From Vibrio lentus (GTDB lineage Bacteria; Pseudomonadota; Gammaproteobacteria; Enterobacterales; Vibrionaceae), in assembly GCF_002875945.1 (NCBI RefSeq), contig NZ_MCZK01000157.1:1-64000 (forward strand): a stretch of 64,000 nt of DNA, written 5' to 3'. Under the pieces are notes generated by a model. That model was not told where the DNA came from. It saw nothing but the letters and a program-made list of their open reading frames with translations, and did no database searches. Below are positions 1 to 7,958 of the stretch, in pieces (the first letter of the stretch is position 1; each line of letters opens with the position of its first letter). A program made the translations under genes and the position numbers.

Positions 1-143
1 AGTTCATTGAAATCAATTTTGATTCCGAAGAATCTGTTTTATCTAACGATAAAACGTTTTGATATTCATCAACGAGTGCCCACACAGATTGATAGGTTTA
101 AATTGTTAAAGAGCTTTTCCTTTTTGAGCTTCGCTCAAATCGG
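1..143 (-). other. Transcribed leader of an rRNA operon (16S gene beyond the left edge)
   Basis: On the minus strand this is the 5' leader of an rRNA operon. A boxB-type hairpin lies at 123-139, with TTTGAGC and GCTCAAA arms around GAA. It is followed by boxA, GCTCTTTAACAA at 103-114, and a boxC-like TGTGTGGG at 80-87. This matches the order of the E. coli rRNA antitermination leader recognised by the NusB/NusE complex. The 16S gene itself is not in the window. Its presence to the left is inferred from the leader and from the hemG-rrn synteny known in E. coli. Confidence 0.85.
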
Positions 144-149
144 ACGGCC

Positions 150-177
150 ATTTTAGCGATTTAAGTTTTAGTGTCAA
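150..177 (-). promoter_or_regulatory. rRNA promoter P2
   Basis: Minus-strand promoter with -35 TTGACA (172-177), a 16-bp spacer and -10 TAAAAT (150-155), followed by a GC-rich discriminator GGCCGTCCG. The 16-bp spacer and GC-rich discriminator are characteristic of stringently controlled rRNA promoters. Confidence 0.8.
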
Positions 178-277
178 CCACTATTTTCAAAACTTTTTTC
201 AAGCGCTTAGCTTGGCTAATTTGACCTGCTGATTCGTTTTGGTTTCTTTCGAAGCCTTCCCGTTTCAACGAGGTGGC

Positions 278-305
278 ATTATAGAGATTTCGATCACACT
301 GGCAA
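278..305 (-). promoter_or_regulatory. rRNA promoter P1 with upstream A-tracts
   Basis: Minus-strand promoter with -35 TTGCCA (300-305), a 16-bp spacer and -10 TATAAT (278-283), followed by the discriminator GCCACC. Immediately upstream (306-355) are several A-tracts in the minus-strand sense, as expected for an UP element contacted by the RNA polymerase alpha subunit. P1 lies 128 bp upstream of P2, close to the usual tandem rRNA promoter spacing. Confidence 0.85.
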
Positions 306-384
306 GCCCTTTTTGAAGTTTTTCTCGTTTTTTTATTCGTTCGATTAAAAAGAACTCAAAACGCCTCAAAAGTAGGCTTTTATC

Positions 385-912
385 TTACATATTCTTTAGT
401 TTTTCAGTGAACAAAGAGACTTTTTCCCAGTTCGTGTACTCAACTTCCTTGGTTGTATCCGTTTCTCCACCTGTCATATTCATAATGAAGCGAATCATGG
501 TTTTATCGAACCAATTATAACGAGGGTAATAGAGGGCACCCGCGAATACACCGATCAAAGTCGGCTGCCACGGTGACTTGAGAAGAAACTTCTTAATATA
601 AGCGCTACCTTCTGGGGTATCTTTACCTTGGTCTTCTTTACGAGCCGTTAAGTTAACGCAGAAGAAAGCGACCTTGTTTGATTGCAGCTGAGCAAGATTG
701 GCATCAATAAACTGGTATAGCTTCTTATTAAGGTGACCGTAACGAATAGATGCACCAATCAACACTCTGTCGTACTGAGCAAAGTCGACATTATTAACAG
801 TGTGCAGATCTTGAAGCTCACATTCGAACTCATTCATTTCTTCTTTTATATAGTTCAAGATTTTCTTGGTCTGCCCTTCACGGCTTGAATACAAAAATAG
901 AGCTTTTGCCAC
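385..912 (-). CDS. hemG: Protoporphyrinogen IX dehydrogenase (HemG)
   Basis: A 175-residue flavodoxin-fold protein. HemG oxidises protoporphyrinogen IX to protoporphyrin IX, the penultimate haem step, passing electrons through FMN to the quinone pool at the inner membrane. The N-terminal FMN phosphate loop reads LFLYSSREGQT (residues 5-15). A long-chain insertion distinguishes HemG from plain flavodoxins and lies around residues 115-145. The start is GTG at 912: AAGGA lies six bases upstream and overlaps the trkH stop codon, so translation is probably coupled to trkH. The gene sits between trkH and the rRNA promoters, as in E. coli. No terminator is seen before the rRNA promoters. Confidence 0.93.
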   Translation of the reverse strand: MAKALFLYSSREGQTKKILNYIKEEMNEFECELQDLHTVNNVDFAQYDRVLIGASIRYGHLNKKLYQFIDANLAQLQSNKVAFFCVNLTARKEDQGKDTPEGSAYIKKFLLKSPWQPTLIGVFAGALYYPRYNWFDKTMIRFIMNMTGGETDTTKEVEYTNWEKVSLFTEKLKNM

Positions 913-921
913 GGTATGTCC

Positions 922-2379
922 TTAGCTACGCCAAAACGTAGGGGTCAATAAAATTAATAAGGTGAATATTTCTAAACGGCCAAACAACATAGACACGATC
1001 AATACCCACTTTGCTTTGTCATTAACATCGCCAAAGTGCATTGCAACCTCGCCAAGACCAGGACCAAGGTTATTCAATGTTGCCGCTACAGCAGAGAAAG
1101 CACTAAGCTCATCCATCCCCGTAGCAATAAGAGCCAACATACAAACCACAAAAACCAATGCGTATGCAGAGAAGAAGCCCCAAACCGCATCAACGACACG
1201 TTGTGGTAGTGCCGAACCACCAACCTTGATGGTATAAACAGCTCGCGGGTGAACAAGACGCTTCATTTCACGAGCACCTTGCAAGGTAAGCAGCAATATT
1301 CGAATGACTTTCATACCGCCACCCGTTGAACCTGCACACCCACCTATAAAAGAAGAGAACAGAAGCAGCACAGGTAAGAACAACGGCCACTCAGAAAAAC
1401 CGGTGGTAGTGAAGCCTGCGGTTGTTGAAATAGATACTGTCTGGAACAGCGCCTGATCGAAAGCATCATAATACGAATCGTAAGAGTGATGATTCAGCAG
1501 TAATAAGAAACAAACTAAGAACAGGACTACTTGAATAAAGATAAAGGCGCGGAACTCAGGATCTTTCCAATAATACTTAGGATGCACGCCACCTGAAGCA
1601 AATGCTGCAAAGTGAAGAGAATAGTTACACGCAGAGATAAGAAGGAACACGACCGTAATCATATTGATAGCAGGGCTATTGAAGTACCCCATACTCGCAT
1701 CGTGAGTCGAGAAGCCACCAATAGCAATGGTTGAGAAACTGTGGCTGATTGCATCAAAGAAACTCATGCCAGCAAGCCAAAACGCTACCGCACAAGCAAT
1801 AGTTAAGCTGAGATAGATGTACCAGAGCGCTTTTGCCGTTTCAGCAATGCGCGGGGTCATCTTACTGTCTTTTACAGGGCCCGGGATTTCAGCACGATAC
1901 AGCTGCATACCACCGATGCCCAGAACCGGGAGGATGGCTACCGCCAATACGATGATACCCATACCACCAAACCATTGCAGGAATTGGCGATAAAATAGAA
2001 TTGCCTTGGGTAAGTCATCGAGTCCAACAATAACCGTTGCACCTGTCGTTGTTAATGCAGAAAACGATTCAAAAAAGGCATCAGTAACGGAAACGCTCGG
2101 ATTATCCGCAATCAAAAACGGCAATGCGCCTGCACTGCCGATTACCGTCCAGAACAACACCACAATGAGAAAGCCATCTCGCGCCTTCAATTCATGTTTA
2201 TAGCGTCGGTTTGGAAACCAGCAAGTTGCTCCACAAAATAATAGAACGAAGAAAGTCGTCACAAATGGCACACCCGCACCATCTCTATAGATCAGTGCGA
2301 CGAGCGCAGGTGCGAGCATTGATACACTAAAAAGTGCTAATAATAATCCGACGATTCGAATAATTGAGCGAAATTGCAT
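922..2379 (-). CDS. trkH: Trk potassium uptake system membrane subunit TrkH
   Basis: A 485-residue inner-membrane protein, the normal length for TrkH. It forms the K+-conducting pore, and a TrkA ring gates it from the cytoplasm. All four pore-loop repeats of the SKT superfamily are visible: TTTGAT near residue 110, AIGGFST near 220, TTAGFTTTGF near 320 and NNLGPGLG near 436. The glycines that form the selectivity filter are intact. The gene is expressed in a yigZ-trkH-hemG run: yigZ ends 34 bp upstream and hemG starts 9 bp downstream. trkA is not in this window. Confidence 0.95.
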   Translation of the reverse strand: MQFRSIIRIVGLLLALFSVSMLAPALVALIYRDGAGVPFVTTFFVLLFCGATCWFPNRRYKHELKARDGFLIVVLFWTVIGSAGALPFLIADNPSVSVTDAFFESFSALTTTGATVIVGLDDLPKAILFYRQFLQWFGGMGIIVLAVAILPVLGIGGMQLYRAEIPGPVKDSKMTPRIAETAKALWYIYLSLTIACAVAFWLAGMSFFDAISHSFSTIAIGGFSTHDASMGYFNSPAINMITVVFLLISACNYSLHFAAFASGGVHPKYYWKDPEFRAFIFIQVVLFLVCFLLLLNHHSYDSYYDAFDQALFQTVSISTTAGFTTTGFSEWPLFLPVLLLFSSFIGGCAGSTGGGMKVIRILLLTLQGAREMKRLVHPRAVYTIKVGGSALPQRVVDAVWGFFSAYALVFVVCMLALIATGMDELSAFSAVAATLNNLGPGLGEVAMHFGDVNDKAKWVLIVSMLFGRLEIFTLLILLTPTFWRS

Positions 2380-2413
2380 GAGCTATTGAACGAAGCGAAA
2401 TGCTTCACACTTC

Positions 2414-3037
2414 CTAGTTGTCTTTGACTTTCGTTACCAGTGCCTTGGCACCGCTTTTATTGATCATGGTTTGGGTAAACGAATCTACCTGAAGGAGCTC
2501 TATTTCAATAATAAGCTCAACTTGAACACCATAATCCGCTTGGACTTCAACAGCCTGATGCTGAGCCATAATGGATTGCGCGATTGGCACAAAGCCATAG
2601 TCTAACTCTAGCCGTAATTTTGTGGTTATTTTTTTCTCGATAGTTTGAAGCAGCTTGAGAGCTTGTTGTACTCCACCACCGTAAGCCTTTACTAGGCCAC
2701 CCGTTCCAAGCTTGATTCCGCCAGAATAACGAGTGACAACAGCCGTCAGTTCACCGACACCAGAACCAGACAGTTGCGCCAAAATAGGCTTACCCGCAGT
2801 ACCAGATGGCTCTCCATCATCACTAAAGCCCCATTTCATTGAGTCTTCAGGTCGCCCTGCAGCAAAACCCCAACAATTATGTCGCGCTGATGAATGCTCT
2901 TTTTTTACCTGTTCTACGAACTGTTTAGCAGCTTCTACACTTGGAGTATGAGCAAGATGAGTAATGAAGACGCTCTTCTTTATCTCTTCTTCAAACAGAG
3001 CCGACGTAGACGGTATTAAATAGGGCTGTTCATTCAT
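2414..3037 (-). CDS. yigZ: IMPACT/YigZ family protein
   Basis: A 207-residue protein of the YigZ/IMPACT family (UPF0029). The N-terminal IMPACT domain carries the family core HNCWGFAAG around residues 54-62, then DDGEPSGTAGKPIL and RYSGGIKLGTGGL. A smaller ferredoxin-like C-terminal domain of about 65 residues follows. The eukaryotic relative IMPACT regulates Gcn2; the bacterial role is not settled and I do not assign one. It heads the minus-strand yigZ-trkH-hemG group and is divergent from fadB, from which it is separated by 227 bp. The same arrangement beside fadBA and trkH is known in E. coli. Confidence 0.9.
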   Translation of the reverse strand: MNEQPYLIPSTSALFEEEIKKSVFITHLAHTPSVEAAKQFVEQVKKEHSSARHNCWGFAAGRPEDSMKWGFSDDGEPSGTAGKPILAQLSGSGVGELTAVVTRYSGGIKLGTGGLVKAYGGGVQQALKLLQTIEKKITTKLRLELDYGFVPIAQSIMAQHQAVEVQADYGVQVELIIEIELLQVDSFTQTMINKSGAKALVTKVKDN

Positions 3038-3149
3038 ATCGTTAACTTAATTAATAAGAGCGGCGAAGTGTATCACGCGTGAATAATAAGGGTTAGAGGA
3101 TCTGTGCCATCGCACAATGTTAAACAATTGTTTAAAAAATGTATTGAAA

Positions 3150-3177
3150 TTCACCAAGCAGAGGTACAGACTAAGAT
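3150..3177 (+). promoter_or_regulatory. Candidate fadBA promoter
   Basis: TTCACC (3150-3155), a 16-bp spacer and TAAGAT (3172-3177) form a plausible but weak sigma70 promoter. Its -10 element abuts the FadR-type operator at 3178. It is the best match in the yigZ-fadB gap but is not close to consensus. Confidence 0.4.
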
Positions 3178-3194
3178 AACTGGTCTTACCAGGT
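3178..3194. promoter_or_regulatory. FadR-type operator upstream of fadBA
   Basis: The 17-bp sequence AACTGGTCTTACCAGGT closely matches the FadR operator pattern, with CTGGTC in the left arm and ACCAG in the right arm. It lies 70 bp upstream of the fadB start. FadR represses fadBA in Enterobacteria and Vibrio until long-chain acyl-CoA releases it. That activity is inferred here; the sequence match is direct. fadR itself is not in this window. Confidence 0.75.
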
Positions 3195-3264
3195 ATTCTA
3201 CAATAATAGAAAGATAACAAGATTCTCTCAAACAATCGTGGATTGTATGTCATGGAGATAGACA

Positions 3265-5436
3265 ATGATTTACCAAGCTAACACCTTACAGGTAAAGGAA
3301 TTACAAGACGGTATTGCAGAGCTTAGCTTCTGTGCGCCAGCCTCTGTAAACAAACTCGACCTTGCTACTTTAGAATCACTAGATAAAGCGTTAGATGCTC
3401 TTAATGCTCACGCTGGATTACGTGGTTTAATCTTAACTTCAAACAAAGACGCGTTCATCGTAGGCGCAGACATCACTGAATTTCTTGGCCTATTTGCTAA
3501 GCCAGAAGCAGAACTTGATGAATGGTTAAGATTCGCGAATTCAATCTTCAGCAAGCTCGAAGACCTTCCTGTCCCAACTCTTTCAATGATGCGTGGCCAT
3601 GCCCTAGGTGGCGGCTGTGAATGTGTCTTAGCGACCGATTTCCGTATCGGTGACAAGACCACCAGCATAGGTCTACCAGAAACCAAACTTGGCATCATGC
3701 CTGGCTTTGGTGGTTGTGTGCGCCTGCCACGTGTTATCGGTGCTGACAGCGCAATGGAAATTATCACGCAAGGTAAAGCATGCCGTGCCGATGAGGCACT
3801 TAAAGTTGGCTTGTTAGATGCGATTGTTGAAACCGATCAACTACTAGAATCAGCGATTAACACTGTTTCTCTAGCAGCCAATGAGAAACTTGATTGGCAG
3901 CTACGCCGTAAACAAAAAACATCAGCGCTTTCATTAAGCAAACTAGAAGCGATGATGAGCTTTACTATGGCTAAGGGCTTAGTGGCTCAAAAAGCAGGGC
4001 CTCATTACCCAGCACCAATCACTTCGGTTATCGCTATCGAAGAAGCAGCACGTAGCGATCGCGATGCAGCACTAGATATCGAACGTAAACACTTCGTTAA
4101 GCTAGCGAAATCTGAAGAAGCAAAAGCATTGGTCGGTCTATTCTTGAATGACCAATACATCAAAGGCCTAGCGAAACAAGCGGGTAAGTCTGCCAACAAA
4201 GCGACTGAACGTGCAGCAGTACTTGGCGCTGGCATCATGGGCGGCGGTATTGCTTACCAGTCAGCCTTGAAAGGCGTGCCAGTGATGATGAAAGACATCG
4301 CACAAGCATCGCTTGATCTTGGTATGAACGAAGCTTCTAAGCTGTTGAATAAACGCTTATCGCGCGGCCGCCTAGATGGGTTCAAGATGGCAGGCATTCT
4401 GTCTTCTATTACTCCAAGCCTACATTACGCAGGTGTTGAGCAGTCAGATGTGATTGTGGAAGCAGTTGTAGAGAACCCTAAAGTAAAGGCAGCCGTACTG
4501 AGCGAAGTGGAAGGTTTGGTTGGTGAAGACACGGTTCTAACATCAAATACCTCAACGATTCCGATTAACCTGTTAGCGAAATCTTTGAAGCGTCCAGAGA
4601 ATTTCTGTGGCATGCACTTCTTTAACCCAGTGCACCGCATGCCTTTGGTTGAGATCATCCGTGGCGAGCATACTTCTGAAGAAACGATCAATCGCGTGGT
4701 TGCTTACGCAGCGAAGATGGGTAAATCCCCTATCGTTGTTAACGACTGTCCAGGCTTCTTCGTTAACCGTGTACTTTTCCCTTACTTTGGCGGTTTCAGC
4801 ATGTTGCTACGCGACGGTGCTGATTTCACTAAGATCGATAAAGTCATGGAGCGCAAGTTCGGTTGGCCAATGGGCCCTGCTTACTTGCTAGACGTTGTAG
4901 GTTTAGACACAGCACACCATGCACAAGCAGTAATGGCGCAAGGTTTCCCTGAGCGCATGGGTAAAGAAGGTCGTGATGCGATTGACGCACTTTACGTCGC
5001 TGAAAAATACGGCCAGAAGAACGGCAGCGGTTTCTACACGTACAGCGTAGACAAACGCGGTCGTCCGAAGAAAACTTTCTCTGAAGACATTCTTCCTATC
5101 TTGGCTGACGTATGCCAACAGCCACAAGACTTTGATGACCAGACAATTATCCAACGTGTGATGATTCCTATGATCAACGAAGTGGTGCTTTGTTTAGAAG
5201 AAGGCATCATCGCGACACCACAAGAAGCGGATATGGCACTGGTTTACGGTTTAGGCTTCCCTCCATTCAGAGGCGGCGTATTCCGCTACTTAGACAGTGT
5301 GGGTATTGGTAACTTCGTTGAAATGGCGAAGAGCTATCAAGACTTAGGTGCAATGTACCAAGTTCCTCAACTATTACTTGATATGGCAGCGAAAGGCGAA
5401 AGCTTTTACGACGGCCAACAAGCCAGTTCTCTGTAA
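3265..5436 (+). CDS. fadB: Fatty acid oxidation complex subunit alpha (FadB)
   Basis: A 723-residue multifunctional enzyme of aerobic beta-oxidation. The N-terminal enoyl-CoA hydratase/isomerase half (about residues 1-190) has the oxyanion-hole motif HALGGGCE and the catalytic glutamates in ATDFRIG and LPETKLGIMPGFGG. The 3-hydroxyacyl-CoA dehydrogenase half starts with the NAD-binding loop LGAGIMGGGIA (about residue 318) and contains FFNPVHRMPLVEI and FVNRVLFPY. Length is close to the usual 729. GGAG lies eight bases before the ATG. It works as an alpha2beta2 complex with FadA, encoded 26 bp downstream in the same operon. A FadR-type operator lies just upstream. Confidence 0.97.
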   Translation: MIYQANTLQVKELQDGIAELSFCAPASVNKLDLATLESLDKALDALNAHAGLRGLILTSNKDAFIVGADITEFLGLFAKPEAELDEWLRFANSIFSKLEDLPVPTLSMMRGHALGGGCECVLATDFRIGDKTTSIGLPETKLGIMPGFGGCVRLPRVIGADSAMEIITQGKACRADEALKVGLLDAIVETDQLLESAINTVSLAANEKLDWQLRRKQKTSALSLSKLEAMMSFTMAKGLVAQKAGPHYPAPITSVIAIEEAARSDRDAALDIERKHFVKLAKSEEAKALVGLFLNDQYIKGLAKQAGKSANKATERAAVLGAGIMGGGIAYQSALKGVPVMMKDIAQASLDLGMNEASKLLNKRLSRGRLDGFKMAGILSSITPSLHYAGVEQSDVIVEAVVENPKVKAAVLSEVEGLVGEDTVLTSNTSTIPINLLAKSLKRPENFCGMHFFNPVHRMPLVEIIRGEHTSEETINRVVAYAAKMGKSPIVVNDCPGFFVNRVLFPYFGGFSMLLRDGADFTKIDKVMERKFGWPMGPAYLLDVVGLDTAHHAQAVMAQGFPERMGKEGRDAIDALYVAEKYGQKNGSGFYTYSVDKRGRPKKTFSEDILPILADVCQQPQDFDDQTIIQRVMIPMINEVVLCLEEGIIATPQEADMALVYGLGFPPFRGGVFRYLDSVGIGNFVEMAKSYQDLGAMYQVPQLLLDMAAKGESFYDGQQASSL

Positions 5437-5462
5437 CCCACATTTGGAAAAGGAATAGCAAA

Positions 5463-6626
5463 ATGAATAATGTAGTTGTTGTTGATTGCCTTCGTACCCC
5501 AATGGGACGTTCCAAAGGTGGAGCTTTCCGTCACACTCGTGCTGAAGATCTATCGGCACATTTGATGAAAGGCATTTTAGAGCGCAACCCAGAAGTAAAC
5601 CCTGTCGAAATTGAAGACATTTACTGGGGTTGTGTACAACAAACGCTAGAGCAAGGCTTTAACGTGGCTCGTAACGCTGCTTTGCTTGCTGGCCTACCGA
5701 TTGAAATTGGTGCCGTAACGGTGAACCGTTTATGTGGTTCATCTATGCAAGCTTTGCATGATGCTGCTCGTTCAATCATGGTTGGAGATGCGGAAATCTG
5801 CTTGATCGGTGGTGTAGAACACATGGGGCATGTACCTATGAACCACGGTGTCGATTTCCACCCAGGCATGTCTAAGCACGTAGCAAAAGCAGCAGGAATG
5901 ATGGGCCTAACGGCTGAGATGCTTGGCAAGATGCATGGCATCAGCCGTGAAGACCAAGATGCCTTCGCTGCTCGTTCACACGCTAGAGCACAAGCTGCAA
6001 CAGTAGAAGGTCGTTTCAAGAACGAAATCCTACCAACAGAAGCTCACGCAGCAGACGGTTCACTGTTCACTCTGGATTACGATGAAGTTATTCGCCCAGA
6101 AACAACGGTTGAAGGTCTATCTCAACTTCGTCCTGTATTCGACCCAGCTAACGGCACGGTAACAGCAGGTACTTCATCAGCATTGTCTGATGGTGCATCG
6201 GCAATGCTGATCATGAGTGAAGATAAAGCCAACGCGCTTGGCCTTAAGATCCGCGCTCGCGTGAAGTCGATGGCTATCGCAGGTTGTGATCCTTCAATCA
6301 TGGGTTACGGCCCAGTACCGGCGACTCAAAAAGCGTTAAAACGTGCAGGTCTGAACATTGAAGATATGGGCGTTATTGAACTCAACGAAGCGTTCGCTGC
6401 TCAATCTCTGCCATGTGCTAAAGACCTAGGTCTGTTGGATGTGGTTGATGAGAAAGTTAACCTTAACGGCGGTGCGATTGCACTCGGTCACCCACTGGGT
6501 TGTTCTGGCTCTCGTATATCGACCACCCTAATCAACCTAATGGAAGCGCAAGACGTGAAATACGGCTTAGCGACCATGTGTATTGGTTTAGGCCAAGGTA
6601 TTGCAACGGTATTTGAACGCCCATAG
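5463..6626 (+). CDS. fadA: 3-ketoacyl-CoA thiolase (FadA)
   Basis: A 387-residue thiolase, the beta subunit of the beta-oxidation complex. It cleaves 3-ketoacyl-CoA to acetyl-CoA and a shortened acyl-CoA. The nucleophilic cysteine is in VNRLCGSSMQAL (Cys about 91). The C-terminal active-site histidine is in GGAIALGHPLGCSG, and the second catalytic cysteine is in ATMCIGLGQG. AAAGGA lies just before the start. It is the second gene of the fadBA operon and is followed by a strong hairpin terminator at 6663-6693. Confidence 0.97.
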   Translation: MNNVVVVDCLRTPMGRSKGGAFRHTRAEDLSAHLMKGILERNPEVNPVEIEDIYWGCVQQTLEQGFNVARNAALLAGLPIEIGAVTVNRLCGSSMQALHDAARSIMVGDAEICLIGGVEHMGHVPMNHGVDFHPGMSKHVAKAAGMMGLTAEMLGKMHGISREDQDAFAARSHARAQAATVEGRFKNEILPTEAHAADGSLFTLDYDEVIRPETTVEGLSQLRPVFDPANGTVTAGTSSALSDGASAMLIMSEDKANALGLKIRARVKSMAIAGCDPSIMGYGPVPATQKALKRAGLNIEDMGVIELNEAFAAQSLPCAKDLGLLDVVDEKVNLNGGAIALGHPLGCSGSRISTTLINLMEAQDVKYGLATMCIGLGQGIATVFERP

Positions 6627-6662
6627 CGATCACTGACAGTAATACTTGAAGGGTAATCTTTT

Positions 6663-6693
6663 GTGCAGCTATATTTATATAGCTGCACTTTTT
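6663..6693 (+). terminator. Rho-independent terminator of fadBA
   Basis: Perfect 11-bp stem GTGCAGCTATA / TATAGCTGCAC with a four-base loop, then five T residues on the plus strand. Confidence 0.9.
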
Positions 6694-6760
6694 ATTACTC
6701 GGTATCCGATAATCTATCGATTCGTTAAGCGAACTTGGCAAAAGAAAAAGCACCACCTAC

Positions 6761-6783
6761 ATCTATGCACAAAATGCATAGAT
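6761..6783. promoter_or_regulatory. Perfect dyad upstream of acuI, candidate operator
   Basis: Arms ATCTATGCA (6761-6769) and TGCATAGAT (6775-6783) are perfect inverted repeats separated by CAAAA. The dyad contains a T-N11-A core (T6766 to A6778), the usual LysR-type box. It is 85 bp upstream of acuI. The nearest regulator is the LysR gene at 7959-8900, so that protein is a candidate ligand. This is inference. Confidence 0.55.
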
Positions 6784-6868
6784 TCAATGTTGATGTTTCA
6801 TTATTTTTTCTCCAACGATTCAACTAAAGTTACTTCAGTTTCCTAATATTCCTCCTACGGAGCAGATC

Positions 6869-7849
6869 ATGTTTAAAGCACTTGTACTAAACCAAGAAGA
6901 CAAAAAAACTATCGCATCAGTTTCTCAAATTGATGAGTCTCAACTACCAGAAGGTAACGTGAAGGTTGATGTGAGCTACTCTTCTTTAAACTACAAAGAT
7001 GGTTTAGCGATAACAGGTAAAGGGCGCATTGTTCGCAACTTCCCTATGGTTCCTGGTATCGACCTTTCTGGTGTGGTTTCACAATCTGATGACCCGCGCT
7101 ACAAAGCAGGCGACGAAGTTGTTCTAACGGGTTGGGGTGTTGGTGAAGGCCACTGGGGCGGTATGGCTGAGAAAGCGAGCCTAAATGGTGACTGGTTAGT
7201 GCCAATGCCTGCAGGTCTAGACGCTAAGAAAGTCATGGCGATTGGTACAGCTGGCTTCACCGCTATGCTTTGTGTGCAAGCTATCGTAGATGCTGGTATC
7301 AAACCTGAAGACGGTGAAATCCTAGTAACCGGTGCAAGTGGTGGTGTAGGCAGCGTGTCTATCACTCTACTTAACCAACTGGGCTACAAAGTGGCAGCAG
7401 TGACTGGCCGTGCTTCAGAAAATGGCGAGCTTCTAAAATCACTAGGCGCGACACGCATTGTTGAGCGTGCTGAACTAGAAGAACCAGCAAAACCACTTGA
7501 GAAACAACTGTGGGCTGGTGCTATCGATACAGTAGGCAGCAAAGTACTTGCGAAAGTATTGGCGCAAATTGATTACAACGGTGCGGTTGCAATGTGTGGC
7601 CTAGCAGGCGGCTTTGACTTACCAACTACGGTAATGCCATTCATTCTGCGTAACGTTCGCCTACAAGGTGTTGATTCAGTAATGTGCCCTCGTGAGGAAC
7701 GTATTAAAGCGTGGGAACAACTTGCTGAGCTGCTACCTGAATCTTTCTACGGCCAAGCTACTAAAGAAGTATCTTTAGATGGCGCTATTGAAGCTGCAGA
7801 AGACATCACTAACGGTCAAATCACTGGTCGCGTAGTTATAAAGCTTTAA
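6869..7849 (+). CDS. acuI: Acrylyl-CoA reductase AcuI / YhdH family quinone-oxidoreductase-like protein
   Basis: A 326-residue zinc-free medium-chain dehydrogenase/reductase. The family reduces acryloyl-CoA to propionyl-CoA with NADPH and removes toxic acrylate. The N-terminal GroES-like domain includes SSLNYKDGLAITG and PGIDLSG. The Rossmann loop VTGASGGVGSVS lies at about residues 152-163. YhdH of E. coli has the same length and layout. The gene is a single unit between the fadBA terminator and its own terminator at 7886-7909. It is convergent with a LysR-type gene. A perfect dyad 85 bp upstream is a possible operator. The physiological substrate in this organism is inferred from the family only. 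Confidence 0.88.
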   Translation: MFKALVLNQEDKKTIASVSQIDESQLPEGNVKVDVSYSSLNYKDGLAITGKGRIVRNFPMVPGIDLSGVVSQSDDPRYKAGDEVVLTGWGVGEGHWGGMAEKASLNGDWLVPMPAGLDAKKVMAIGTAGFTAMLCVQAIVDAGIKPEDGEILVTGASGGVGSVSITLLNQLGYKVAAVTGRASENGELLKSLGATRIVERAELEEPAKPLEKQLWAGAIDTVGSKVLAKVLAQIDYNGAVAMCGLAGGFDLPTTVMPFILRNVRLQGVDSVMCPREERIKAWEQLAELLPESFYGQATKEVSLDGAIEAAEDITNGQITGRVVIKL

Positions 7850-7885
7850 TAATCAGCTAAAGCTCAAATATCCTAGAACAACAAA

Positions 7886-7909
7886 GGGCTGATAGTAATC
7901 AGCCCTTTT
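7886..7909. terminator. Terminator between acuI and the LysR gene
   Basis: Stem GGGCTGAT / ATCAGCCC with an AGTA loop, with T residues on the plus strand and A residues before the stem. It can serve acuI and probably also the convergent LysR gene. Confidence 0.85.
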
Positions 7910-7958
7910 GCGTTTTCGTCATTGAGATCGAGTAAACCAAAGCTAGATCTAAGTTAAG

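Noticed and set aside
3040..3130. CRP site upstream of fadB (TGTG-N6-CACA at about 3101-3114)
   Set aside because: Half-sites are two bases too close for a CRP operator, which needs TGTGA-N6-TCACA.
3047..3265. 72-codon minus-strand ORF between yigZ and fadB
   Set aside because: It covers the fadBA promoter and FadR-type operator and shows no start signal.
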